DNA of 35,950 nucleotides from positions 1-35,950 of the forward strand of contig JAIOYV010000072.1 in assembly GCA_021740905.1 (NCBI GenBank), in the 5' to 3' direction. Below the pieces are notes generated by a model. That model had not been told where the DNA came from. It ran no database searches and worked only from the letters and a program-made list of their open reading frames with translations. The stretch comes from Bacteroidales bacterium (GTDB lineage Bacteria; Bacteroidota; Bacteroidia; Bacteroidales; M50B96). Position numbers and translations under genes: made by a program. Positions 24,590 to 33,384 of this stretch are shown here, one piece after another (the stretch's first letter is position 1; the number at the start of each line of letters is the position of its first letter).

Positions 24590-27500
24590 ATGAAGAAGTA
24601 CTTAGCCCTTGCAAACTGCGTGAAGTTCGCACTTATCCTAATCGTTTCGGCATTGATCCCTTTTAATATGTTTGCTGAATGGGTCCCCATCAACCCCAAC
24701 CAATCGGTGCAAAGCCCACCCAAAGTGACCATCCTCAGCGACGATATGAACAGTACCGTGCTGAAAATCGAGATCAACGGGTTCAACCTAAAAAATCTCC
24801 AGGTGGGTGGAAAAACCTACCAGACGGTTGATTTATTATCGGATATCTTTTCTACAGAAGCTGGTTATCCTGAGTTGCCATACATTTCAAAAGTTTTGGC
24901 AGTTCCCGATCAGGCAAGCGTTTCGGTCGAAATAATTGAAACAGGCGATGTCGAAACATACAGTAATATTTACCTGCCACCAGCCAGGGTAAGCTGGTAC
25001 GAAAGCCAGGGCGAGACTCCATACACAGAAAACCCGGAGGCCTACCAGTCGATGGACATCTATCCCGCTAATAATGCTGCATTGGACCCGCCAGCCATAT
25101 TTCGCGATTTTCGTATTGCAAGGGTATCGTTATTTCCGGTTCGTTATTTGGCTTTCAAAAAGGAATTGCAGGTAGCTTCGTCCATCACCATCCGTGTAAA
25201 TTATGGCAGTGGAGTGGCGATTAATCCGAAGACCACCGCACGAAAGGCCATTACACCTTCCTTTGGAAAATTGTACCAAGGCTTCATTTTTAATTATCTG
25301 AACGTGTTAAAAAGCTTATACAATGGGGTGGAAGACGGGCAGGAATTGATGTTGTGCATCATGCCCGACGAATTTGTAGCCAGTTTTCAGGTGTATGCCG
25401 ATTGGAAACGCGAAAGTGGCACCAATGTGCACATAACCAAATTCACCGACATAAACGCAAACGCCAGCAACCCCGATATAATAAAAAATCACATTGCCGA
25501 TGCGTATAACAATTGGCCCATTCCGCCAAGCTATGTGCTCATTGTGGGCGACAACAATATCTTTCCAAAGAAGGTCGTAAACTACGATTATTCATTTCCC
25601 AACGAAGATTATTTTGTTGAGATTGAAGGGAACGATTTTTTCCCCGAAATGATGATCGGGCGATTCACCAATCAGGGCGATTACCGGATGCAGGTGATGA
25701 TAAACAAATTCATGAAGTACGAAAAAGACCCGTATGTAACCAATACCGACTGGTTTAAAAAAGGGATTTGTTGTTCGAATAATGAATATGAATCGCAAGT
25801 AGAAACCAAACGCTATGCTGCCGAAATGATGACCTCTGGTGGTTTTACCGTCGATACCCTGATGAGTGATGGCTCTGGCTGGGGTGGAACTCCCTGTTCG
25901 ATGGATTTAAACGATGTTACAAGTGCCATTGATGAGGGGAGAAGTTGGCTGAATTATCGGGGCGAAGGCTGGAGCGACGGCTGGCATGCCAACTGTTATT
26001 TTTTCGATGCCACCGATGTTACGGGTTTGAACAATGGAGAGAAACTCACATTTGTAACCAGTATTGGTTGTGGCGTGGCAATGTTCTCCGCAAACGGTGG
26101 TAATTGTTTTGGCGAGGAATGGATACAACTCGGCACACTGACCAATTTTAGAGGCGCAGTCGCATTTGTTGGCCCAACGTCAAACACACACACTACCTAC
26201 AACAACAAGATAGATAAAGGGATTTATTCGGGAATGTTCCAGGAAGGCATGGAAACACCAGGTACAGCACTACTGCGAGGGAAGCTCTATATGTACAATG
26301 TATTTGGAAACGATCCCTGGGTTGAATATCATTACAGGGTCTATTGTGTGTTGGGCGATCCAAGCATTCATATCTGGAAAGATATTCCACAGACCGTAGC
26401 TGTGAGCCATCCTGCAACCATTGCCATTGGCTATAACCAGGTGGAAGTTACCGTAACTTTTGGAACTTCGGGGGCAGCTGTGGCCAATGCACAGGTTTGC
26501 CTGTCTGGTGACGCCGTTTTTATGACCGGTACTACCGATTCTCTAGGCAAAGTGTTTGTTGGCATTACCCCTCTTGTTGAGGATACCTTGACAATTACGG
26601 TCCGGGGCGGCAATGTTATCCCATACCAGGGAACAATAGCAGTAGTGCAGACTGCCGAGCACGTTGGGCCCAACACTACTCCTGTGATAGTAGATATTGA
26701 TGGCAACCAGAATGGCACGGCAAACCCGAACGAAAACTGCAACATTACCTTTTCGCTGATGAATTGGGGCCTGCAAACTGCCAGCAATGTTCAGGCAACA
26801 CTTACTTCTTCCGACCCCAATGTACAGGTAGTGACCACAAGCCCATTGAGTTTTGGAAATCTGGCTGCCGGTGGTTCTTTTACAGGAAGCCCATTTCAAT
26901 ATTTCATACTGCCAACTTGCCCCATAGGACACGTAATTATTCTCCATTTGCACGTAACCAGCAATACCAGCTCATGGGATTACCAATATTCCGATGTGGT
27001 AAATGGATGCGACTTGGTCTACCTCGATTATGTGGTGAACGACGACAGCATTGCCTTTTCGAATTACCGGATGGATCCGGGTGAGACAGTAAAACTATTC
27101 CTGAAGATTGAAAATATTGGAGAGGATGTTGCCCCAAACACAAAGGGAATCCTCTACTGCAACGATCCCTATATTACCATCGAAGACTCCATGGGTACCT
27201 TTGGATCGTTGGGGGTGGGAGCTTTTGCATTGAGCCAAAATGATTATTTCAAAGTCAGTGTCGATGCCAGCTGCCCGGTTGGGTACCTTGCAGAATATAC
27301 TTTGAAACTATACACCGAAGGTGGGCCCTATCCTTATGAAATTATTCGCACTCTCAGCATTCCGGTAGGCCTTGCAGGGGCCAACGATTACACAGGCCCT
27401 GACCTATATGGATATTATGCCTATTCGAGCGATGATGTGATTTTTGAACAGGCACCGGTTTACGATTGGATGGAAATAAATACGATTGGCACCGAACTGA

Positions 27501-28363
27501 ACATGCCAAGCAGCGATTACACCCAGACTATTACCATCCCCTTTACTTTCAAATATTACAGCATGGATTACACCGAACTTCGGGTAAGTACCGATGGTTG
27601 GATTGCCTTTGGAAGTGGATCGCAAACCGCCTACGAAAACACCCCCTTGCCAAACAACGATAATGTGGACGCTATGGCAGCAGTTTTTTGGGACGATCTC
27701 CACGATAACAACTGGGAAACCGGAAAGCTTTTTTATTACAACGATGTTGCCAACCACCGTCTTATTGTTCAATGGGACAGCATAGCGCATTACAACGATC
27801 AGGACGACCCTGACAAGGAAGTTTTCCAGGCCATTCTTTTGGACCCGGCCTATTATCTTACCCCAACCGGCGATGGTGAGCTTATCTTCCAATACAGTAG
27901 AATTATCGTACGGACAAACTGTACGGTTGGAATTGAGAACAAATTGGAAAATATTGGTCTGCAATACGTGTACAATAATAGCTACGACATTACCGCCTCG
28001 GTACTAAAAAATGATTTTGCGATCAAGTTTACTACCGTACCGCCTTTCTCTACTTTGTCCGATGAAGGCTCGAAAATGGAGGTTCCCGGCTATAGTTTGG
28101 GACAAAATTACCCCAACCCCTTTAGCCCAAACACCTGGATCAGTTATTCGATCCCAAAAGAAGCGAAAGTGGAACTCCATATATTTGACATTAGCGGGCA
28201 GCTGATTCGCACGTTGCAAAACCAGCAACAGGCAGCCGGAAATTATACGCTGATGTGGAATGGATTAAACAACGATGGCGACAAGGTCAGCTCAGGCGTA
28301 TTTTTTTATCGCCTCCAAACAGATGAATTTGTAGCAACAAAAAAATTATTTATGCTTAAATAG
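24590..28363 (+). CDS. Secreted gingipain-type (C25) protein with T9SS tail
   Basis: The 1257-residue protein starts with a signal peptide (MKKYLALANCVKFALILI...). A C25-type propeptide follows (to ~220), then a C25 caspase-like domain (~245-590), an Ig-like C25_C domain (~600-690), two CARDB/APHP-like repeats, an unrecognised beta-rich domain (~950-1150) and a FlgD/T9SS type A sorting domain (~1167-1257, QNYPNPFSP...SSGVFFYRL, ending KKLFMLK). The nucleophile-region Cys (C494 in SIGCGVAMF) and NCFGE (C506) align with RgpB. At the RgpB His211 position (YTGHG), however, this protein has YRGEG, that is E459. H466 follows seven residues later. It is exported through T9SS. Whether it is an active protease is open. 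Start 24590 is preferred over longer frames that run through the repeat. Confidence 0.85.
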   Translation: MKKYLALANCVKFALILIVSALIPFNMFAEWVPINPNQSVQSPPKVTILSDDMNSTVLKIEINGFNLKNLQVGGKTYQTVDLLSDIFSTEAGYPELPYISKVLAVPDQASVSVEIIETGDVETYSNIYLPPARVSWYESQGETPYTENPEAYQSMDIYPANNAALDPPAIFRDFRIARVSLFPVRYLAFKKELQVASSITIRVNYGSGVAINPKTTARKAITPSFGKLYQGFIFNYLNVLKSLYNGVEDGQELMLCIMPDEFVASFQVYADWKRESGTNVHITKFTDINANASNPDIIKNHIADAYNNWPIPPSYVLIVGDNNIFPKKVVNYDYSFPNEDYFVEIEGNDFFPEMMIGRFTNQGDYRMQVMINKFMKYEKDPYVTNTDWFKKGICCSNNEYESQVETKRYAAEMMTSGGFTVDTLMSDGSGWGGTPCSMDLNDVTSAIDEGRSWLNYRGEGWSDGWHANCYFFDATDVTGLNNGEKLTFVTSIGCGVAMFSANGGNCFGEEWIQLGTLTNFRGAVAFVGPTSNTHTTYNNKIDKGIYSGMFQEGMETPGTALLRGKLYMYNVFGNDPWVEYHYRVYCVLGDPSIHIWKDIPQTVAVSHPATIAIGYNQVEVTVTFGTSGAAVANAQVCLSGDAVFMTGTTDSLGKVFVGITPLVEDTLTITVRGGNVIPYQGTIAVVQTAEHVGPNTTPVIVDIDGNQNGTANPNENCNITFSLMNWGLQTASNVQATLTSSDPNVQVVTTSPLSFGNLAAGGSFTGSPFQYFILPTCPIGHVIILHLHVTSNTSSWDYQYSDVVNGCDLVYLDYVVNDDSIAFSNYRMDPGETVKLFLKIENIGEDVAPNTKGILYCNDPYITIEDSMGTFGSLGVGAFALSQNDYFKVSVDASCPVGYLAEYTLKLYTEGGPYPYEIIRTLSIPVGLAGANDYTGPDLYGYYAYSSDDVIFEQAPVYDWMEINTIGTELNMPSSDYTQTITIPFTFKYYSMDYTELRVSTDGWIAFGSGSQTAYENTPLPNNDNVDAMAAVFWDDLHDNNWETGKLFYYNDVANHRLIVQWDSIAHYNDQDDPDKEVFQAILLDPAYYLTPTGDGELIFQYSRIIVRTNCTVGIENKLENIGLQYVYNNSYDITASVLKNDFAIKFTTVPPFSTLSDEGSKMEVPGYSLGQNYPNPFSPNTWISYSIPKEAKVELHIFDISGQLIRTLQNQQQAAGNYTLMWNGLNNDGDKVSSGVFFYRLQTDEFVATKKLFMLK

Positions 28364-28434
28364 GAGATGGAGGAATGGGGTATTAGGGTGGTACTTGCCA
28401 ATTACCATCCAATACTCCACCACTCCATCACTCC
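28363..28434. repeat. Imperfect inverted repeat after the C25-like gene
   Basis: The ~31 bases beginning GGAGATGGAGGAATGGGG pair imperfectly with the ~33 bases ending CACTCCATCACTCC, with an 8-base centre. It starts within the stop codon and is followed by a T-rich run, so it may act as a terminator. Confidence 0.5.
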
Positions 28435-28512
28435 AATTTTTATTTAAATGGAAACTGATTTTTATTCTGCCCAACAACCCTTTCAGAAGGAGCCAATTTA
28501 AGTGACCCAACC

Positions 28513-29700
28513 ATGTACATTTTTTACATTTTACTGGTAATGACAATTGCGGTGGCAATATTTGGTTTGATTGAATACAGGCTACATCAAAAGCGGATCT
28601 ATTCCATCCCCATCCGGATCCACATTAACGGGACCCGGGGCAAATCGAGTGTGACCCGTTTGGTGGGGGCAGGTTTGCGCGAAGGAGGCATTTCATCTAT
28701 TACCAAAGTGACCGGCACTTTTCCCCGGTTGATATTGGAAGATGGCACCGAAACCCATATTTATCGAAAGTCGGGGGCAAATATCCTGGAGCAATTGTCT
28801 ATTGTAAAATTTGCCGCAAAGCGAAAAGCAAAAGCCCTTGTGATGGAGTGCATGGCCCTGCAACCCCAATACCAGACCATCACCGAAAATCAAATGATAC
28901 ACGCCAACATAGGGGTAATGACCAATGTGCGCATGGACCATGTGGATGTGATGGGGCACACACTTCCGGAAATTGCCGAAACCCTGGGCCGTACAATTCC
29001 TAAAAATGCGCATCTCTTTTCTTCTGAAAATATGATCCCTGATCAACTTAAAAAGATCGCAGACAAACGAAACACCGAATGTCATTTTATTGATCTGAAC
29101 ATAGTAAGTGTAGAGGAAATGAAAGGCTTTAGCTATATCGAGCATCGCGAAAATGTGGCCCTCGCCCTGGCTATTTGCGAACAAGTAAAAGTAGATCGGG
29201 AAACCGCACTGCGAGGAATGTACAAGGCCATCCCCGATGCCGGGGCATTGATGTGTTTTCGTGTAAATGCTTTTCAGAAAGAACTATTTTTCTACAATGC
29301 CTTTGCCGCCAACGACCCCGATTCAACCCTAATGATTTGGAACAAGATTAAGGAGGAGATCGGTTTCGAAGGCATCCGTATCGTACTCCTAAATACGCGC
29401 CAGGACCGACTCGATCGTGCCCGTCAGTTGGCCGAAATGTCGGCAAGTAAATTAGGTGCTGAGTTGGACTATCTCATGCTGATTGGGCAGTCCACCGAAG
29501 TGGTAGAGAACATGGCCACCGGTTATGGATTGCCATCACAGAAAATTATAAACCTGGGTTACACAACCCCTCAAAATGTATTTGAAAAAGCATTAGCTTT
29601 AACCGATACCAAGTCGTCGATAGTTGCCATTGGCAATATGGGTGGCATGGGGGCAGAAACATCGGAGTTTTTTGAACATAGAAGTTCTGTAAAATTATGA
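28513..29700 (+). CDS. pgsB: Poly-gamma-glutamate synthase ATP-dependent ligase PgsB/CapB
   Basis: The 395-residue protein has an N-terminal membrane segment (about 2-20) and a Mur-ligase-type P-loop HINGTRGKSSVTRL (38-50). It continues with the CapB hallmarks KVTGTFPRLI, VMECMALQPQYQ and MTNVRMDHVDVMG. It forms amide bonds between side-chain-linked residues using ATP. PgsB and PgsC form the minimal synthase for poly-gamma-glutamate at the inner membrane. Its TGA overlaps the ATG of pgsC (ATGA), the classic coupled arrangement. The substrate (Glu or another amino acid) cannot be told from the sequence. Confidence 0.93.
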   Translation: MYIFYILLVMTIAVAIFGLIEYRLHQKRIYSIPIRIHINGTRGKSSVTRLVGAGLREGGISSITKVTGTFPRLILEDGTETHIYRKSGANILEQLSIVKFAAKRKAKALVMECMALQPQYQTITENQMIHANIGVMTNVRMDHVDVMGHTLPEIAETLGRTIPKNAHLFSSENMIPDQLKKIADKRNTECHFIDLNIVSVEEMKGFSYIEHRENVALALAICEQVKVDRETALRGMYKAIPDAGALMCFRVNAFQKELFFYNAFAANDPDSTLMIWNKIKEEIGFEGIRIVLLNTRQDRLDRARQLAEMSASKLGAELDYLMLIGQSTEVVENMATGYGLPSQKIINLGYTTPQNVFEKALALTDTKSSIVAIGNMGGMGAETSEFFEHRSSVKL

Positions 29701-30149
29701 TTGAATTAGCAATTACATTAGGCCTATTTTTCAGTTTGCTTTCCTACGAAGTTTTCGGGTTGGCTGCCGGGGGAATAGTTGTGCCGGGCTATTTGGCCCT
29801 GCAACTCTCGCACCCCGAACGCCTGGCCGGCACCATGGTGGTAAGCTTTGTGACCTACTTAATCATTAAAGCCCTGGGCAAGTACACCTTTTTATACGGT
29901 CGCCGCCAGATGGTGTTCAGTTTGTTGGTTGGTTGTTTGTTGGCCTATTTTTCGCGCTACTTTTTAATGTTTGATGTAGCGGGTAGTTCAGTCGAGCTTC
30001 AGGCTGTTGGATGGGCAATCCCAGGTTTGATTGCCCACTGGTTTGGCAAGCAGGGAGTCTATAAAACATTAAGTGTATTGTTTGTGGCAGCAGTGCTTGT
30101 TCGCCTGATCGTAATATTAATTTTCAATGGGGCCTTGTTGCCAGAGTAA
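29697..30149 (+). CDS. pgsC: Poly-gamma-glutamate synthase membrane subunit PgsC/CapC
   Basis: The 150-residue protein has four or five membrane helices and the GLAAGGIVVPGYLAL motif typical of CapC, plus FLYGRRQMVFSLLVGC. It is the membrane partner of PgsB. The start overlaps the pgsB stop by four bases, so the two are translationally coupled. It is followed by a 377-base gap carrying a structured repeat instead of the next gene. Confidence 0.92.
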   Translation: MIELAITLGLFFSLLSYEVFGLAAGGIVVPGYLALQLSHPERLAGTMVVSFVTYLIIKALGKYTFLYGRRQMVFSLLVGCLLAYFSRYFLMFDVAGSSVELQAVGWAIPGLIAHWFGKQGVYKTLSVLFVAAVLVRLIVILIFNGALLPE

Positions 30150-30243
30150 TGAAATGAAATAATGCCCCAGATTTACAGATTAAAAATTATACAGAATGAA
30201 AAATATTTAGCAAAGAATGAATCTAATCCGAAAAGTAGATTAT

Positions 30244-30433
30244 TTATCCCTAAGGGATAAAATTTGAATAACCGCCGGTGAAACCGGCGGAGAATGGTGG
30301 AGTATCGTTCTCAACCCTGATAAGGGTTGAACTTTTAGTCTATTCATATTCAGCCCCTATCAGGGCTGTAAGCTGATACTGCCTCTTCCGCCAGTTTCAC
30401 TGGCGGTTATTCAAATTAAGTCCTTTCAGGACT
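30244..30433. repeat. Mirror-arranged pair of REP-like elements
   Basis: Six small hairpins lie in two inverted, mutually homologous halves. These are TTATCCC/GGGATAA (30244-30260), CCGCCGG/CCGGCGG (30272-30290), TCAACCCT/AGGGTTGA (30311-30330), CAGCCC/GGGCTG (30351-30368), CCGCCAG/CTGGCGG (30388-30406) and AGTCCT/AGGACT (30419-30433). The right half read in reverse repeats the order of the left half, including TTTGAATAACCGCC, with compensating changes in the stems. This resembles the REP elements mobilised by RAYT (Y1) transposases. No RAYT gene is in the window. It separates pgsBC from pgsW. Confidence 0.75.
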
Positions 30434-30526
30434 ATCCTGTTAATTTTAGATATTTCGGATTAGGCTCAAGAATTAGAAAGTTGAATCTGTGGCATAGCTT
30501 CATAGAACTTAAGGAAATAAATTAGA

Positions 30527-31684
30527 ATGTATAAATTTAGAGCAAAATCGAATATTGTTTTAACAGTCCTGTCTGTGCTTTCTTTGTTGGCGTTTATTGC
30601 TGTGGAGAATGGAAAGGTGGAGGTGAAGCAAAAATGGTATGCCGAAAAACTTGAAGCGGCCGAACTATCTCAATTGGCAGCCAATACACTGAAAGAATAC
30701 CGGCTTGGCAAAGGTGTTTTTATTGATGCCATTAACGACCCCAACAACACGGCCTTGATTGGCCAGGAATACACACTGGTCACTACCGACCGGGGTTATA
30801 TCGAGGCAAAACTGTCTTCCACAAATCCCAACTTTGCTGCCGTAATTGTCCAGCTTTTAAAGGACGCCGGATTAAAAGAAAAGGACAATGTAGCTGTGGC
30901 TATGACAGGTTCGTTTCCGGGCTTGAATATTTCCATCATGGCTGCCTTGGAAGCCCTCGACCTAAAACCCATTGTCATCACTTCGGTGGGTGCTTCTAAT
31001 TTTGGGGCAAACGATCCCTACTTTACCTGGCTCGACATGGAAAATGTATTGTACGAATCGAATGTGTTCCACACTAAATCGGTGGCTGCATCGATGGGTG
31101 GCGGGGCCGATATTGGCCGGGGCCTAAGTCCCGAAGGGCGGGAATTGATTGTGAAGGCCATTGAACGAAATGATGTTGAATTGATCCAGGAAGATCACCT
31201 CGAAAACAGCATTGCCAAAAGAATGAAAATCTACCAAAAAGAAAGTGGACAAACACCCATAAAGGCATTTATTAATGTGGGTGGTGGAATTGCCAGTTTG
31301 GGAAATACGGTGAATGGGAAAATAATCCCTGCCGGGCTAACCGAATTATTGCCACAAAGCAATTTCCCGGTGCGAGGTGTGATGATCCAGATGGGACAGA
31401 ACGAAATCCCAATCATCCATCTTCTAAACATAAATCAATTATTGACAAAATATGGCTTGCCCTTTAGCCCTGTACCTTTGCCAGAACCTGGCGAAGGCGA
31501 AATTTTTGTGCAGGAGAAATACAGTGTTGTAGTTACTTCTGTTTCAGTATTGATTTTACTCATCGTAATCATCTTTGTGTATGTGAGCGAACGCAAACAA
31601 CATCAACTGGGGACTGAAATTGTTAGCGGGGCAAATAATCCAAAACCAAAAGAAGAAGAGAATGTGGATATACTATCTTTGTAA
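30527..31684 (+). CDS. pgsW: Poly-gamma-glutamate system protein PgsW
   Basis: The 385-residue protein has an N-terminal membrane helix (about 10-26). A long periplasmic domain follows with MTGSFPGLNISIMAALEAL, ITSVGASNFGANDP, SMGGGADIGRGLSPEGREL and VGGGIASLGNTV. A second membrane helix (~333-351) leads to a short cytoplasmic tail. This matches the poly-gamma-glutamate system protein family (TIGR04332), which travels with PgsB and PgsC. Its biochemical role is not established. It is in the same orientation as pgsBC across the REP-like gap and is probably part of the same locus. A -7 box at 31674-31681 lies at its 3' end and would serve the next gene. Confidence 0.85.
   Translation: MYKFRAKSNIVLTVLSVLSLLAFIAVENGKVEVKQKWYAEKLEAAELSQLAANTLKEYRLGKGVFIDAINDPNNTALIGQEYTLVTTDRGYIEAKLSSTNPNFAAVIVQLLKDAGLKEKDNVAVAMTGSFPGLNISIMAALEALDLKPIVITSVGASNFGANDPYFTWLDMENVLYESNVFHTKSVAASMGGGADIGRGLSPEGRELIVKAIERNDVELIQEDHLENSIAKRMKIYQKESGQTPIKAFINVGGGIASLGNTVNGKIIPAGLTELLPQSNFPVRGVMIQMGQNEIPIIHLLNINQLLTKYGLPFSPVPLPEPGEGEIFVQEKYSVVVTSVSVLILLIVIIFVYVSERKQHQLGTEIVSGANNPKPKEEENVDILSL
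31674..31681 (+). promoter_or_regulatory. -7 box (TAnnTTTG) inside the 3' end of pgsW
   Basis: TATCTTTG overlaps the last codons of pgsW and would start transcription close to the ATG at 31695 or 31707. It could give the gene at 31695 separate control. Confidence 0.45.
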
Positions 31685-31694
31685 ATAGTGCTTA

Positions 31695-32189
31695 ATGTTG
31701 AAAGGAATGAGAGACATACTATTTGCGATATTGACAACTTTGATTTTTAGTCCAATATTTGGGCAGGAAATAGATTACGGCGGAGTATATTCATATGGAA
31801 CTTCGCCTGATAGTGGACGTGTCGGAATTATTTATATACATCCGAACTCTGATAGCACACTTTTGTTTTATTTGGAGTTAAATAGAGGTGCCCCTTCATA
31901 TAATACTGGGGCAATTATTGGTCAAATGAATATTTACAGCCCGGGTGATGCTGATTTTACTATGATTAAAGAATCTGATTTTGTTAACTGTAGTATGAAC
32001 TTCTGGTTCACAAACGACTCACTATACATTAGGACAAATTATGAAGCAGATGATTGTGGGTATGGATATGGTGTATACTCTCATGGTGACTTTAAACTTA
32101 TAAATCCAGAAACACCAGAATTCTTTATTGATAGAAGTGGAGAAAAAATATATTTTAAATCTTTGGAATGGACCAAATGGTGGGACTGA
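31695..32189 (+). CDS. Small secreted hypothetical protein
   Basis: The 164-residue protein has a signal peptide ending SPIFGQ. The mature chain, about 140 residues, is beta-strand-like and rich in Gly, Tyr and Asp (DYGGVYSYGTSPDSG, IIYIHPNSDSTLLFYLEL, CSMNFWFTNDSLYIR). Two cysteines in the mature part may form a disulfide. I do not recognise a family. Base composition is more AT-rich than the pgs genes around it, and it has its own -7 box, so it may be a later arrival. The start could also be the ATG at 31707. Its location is the periplasm or beyond. Confidence 0.55.
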   Translation: MLKGMRDILFAILTTLIFSPIFGQEIDYGGVYSYGTSPDSGRVGIIYIHPNSDSTLLFYLELNRGAPSYNTGAIIGQMNIYSPGDADFTMIKESDFVNCSMNFWFTNDSLYIRTNYEADDCGYGYGVYSHGDFKLINPETPEFFIDRSGEKIYFKSLEWTKWWD

Positions 32190-32308
32190 TAATAATTAAA
32201 CAACAAAGTGGAAGCCAATAGTGAAAAACAACTCTACCTAGCCATCCAAAATACGATATGATAACATTAACAACTACTATATAAACGAACAACCAAACTA
32301 TGGCCATT

Positions 32309-33223
32309 ATGAAAAACACTCTATTGCTTTTGCTGATAGCCCTTTTGTCCTTTTCGGGCACAATGGCCCAATCGAGCAAGAAATCGCGCAGTTTGAAACC
32401 GACCAATTATCAAAAGAGGGTCACAACAATTGTCGCGGAAAAATCGAGGAATTATTACTCGCTCGACAATGAGAAGGCTTCAGTTATCACACTTCAGGGG
32501 CCAGGGAAACTTCGGGTACTGACCCGGGGGCGATTTGAACCAAAACAAGGTGATAAAATCGAGTATGAGATTCTGTACACAATTGATGGCGGGGAACAAA
32601 TGCAAGTAAAAATGAGCAAGGTGGTTCGCTCTAAAATTGCAAAATATAAGAACACGGCACTTGGCGTACCTGCCGACAGCAAGGATTTTGAGATAGACCT
32701 GGGACGGGGTTATCACAATATCGAATTCAAACTAACTAAAAATGACATTCCTGTTGCTGTGCGCTATGTGTTTACGCCCACCAAGGCAAAGAAACAAGAC
32801 TGGATTGCATTTTCACCGCTGCAACCGTCCGAGCCTGTCGATTTAATTTCCCGTGAGGAAGCCGTTGGTTATTATCGTTTTTCGACAGACAAACCCATGA
32901 AGGTGGAAGTAAACGGGCCTACCGAATTGCGGATATTGACCCGGATCGAATATCAATACCAGATGAAAGGAAGGATTGATTATCGTTTGCAGGTAAAAGA
33001 AAATGGCAAGGCTATAAACACCTACCAGTTAAGTTCGGTTCGCTCGGAAATTGCGGTGTACAAAACCGACAAAGAGCTGGTTCCAGGCAAAGCCCGCGAA
33101 TTTGTAATTATTGTCCCAAAGGGAAGGCACACCTACGAAATTGTTCCTTTAGACAAAGATAAAAATAAAGTATTAGGCCGCATTTTGTTGCCTAAGAAAG
33201 CAGTAAAACTCAAAAATGATTAA
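32309..33223 (+). CDS. Secreted protein with two tandem homologous domains
   Basis: The 304-residue protein has a signal peptide ending GTMAQ. Two internally homologous units of about 100 residues, offset by ~139 residues, follow. YY49/YY188, GPGKLRVLTR (64-73) / GPTELRILTR (203-212), VRSKIAKYK (106-114) / VRSEIAVYK (244-252), and a Gly-(Arg/Lys)-Gly..H/Y..(I/V)E motif near 131 and 271 repeat in order. Mature pI looks basic. I do not recognise the domain. It sits between the small secreted gene and the barrel gene in the pgs locus. A periplasmic scaffold that binds an anionic polymer would fit the basic charge, but this is inference. Start 32309 is chosen over an upstream ATG at 32300. Confidence 0.7.
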   Translation: MKNTLLLLLIALLSFSGTMAQSSKKSRSLKPTNYQKRVTTIVAEKSRNYYSLDNEKASVITLQGPGKLRVLTRGRFEPKQGDKIEYEILYTIDGGEQMQVKMSKVVRSKIAKYKNTALGVPADSKDFEIDLGRGYHNIEFKLTKNDIPVAVRYVFTPTKAKKQDWIAFSPLQPSEPVDLISREEAVGYYRFSTDKPMKVEVNGPTELRILTRIEYQYQMKGRIDYRLQVKENGKAINTYQLSSVRSEIAVYKTDKELVPGKAREFVIIVPKGRHTYEIVPLDKDKNKVLGRILLPKKAVKLKND

Positions 33224-33269
33224 TGATTATTTATTAATGATAAATGAATTAAAGTGCCAAATTAAACCT

Positions 33270-33374
33270 TAAAGCCTCTGTGCAACTCTGTGTTTTCTTT
33301 GTGAAACTCTGTGTAATAACTTCTTGGCTATACCACAGAGTTTCACAGAGGTCCCACAGAGTTTCACAGAGAAA
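33270..33374. repeat. CTCTGTG/CACAGAG repeat block
   Basis: CTCTGTG units (five, 33270-33330) face CACAGAG units (four, 33335-33372) in opposite orientation, with CACAGAGTTTCACAGAG repeated. It can fold as a hairpin. It lies in the 5' flank of the barrel gene and accounts for the odd N-terminal extension of the longer frame (RVSQRSHRVSQR). This repeat type is common in bacterial genomes. Confidence 0.7.
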
Positions 33375-33384
33375 AAAACGAAAT

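Noticed and set aside
33280-33384. 35-residue N-terminal extension of the barrel protein
   Set aside because: It translates the CTCTGTG/CACAGAG repeat. The signal peptide begins at 33385.
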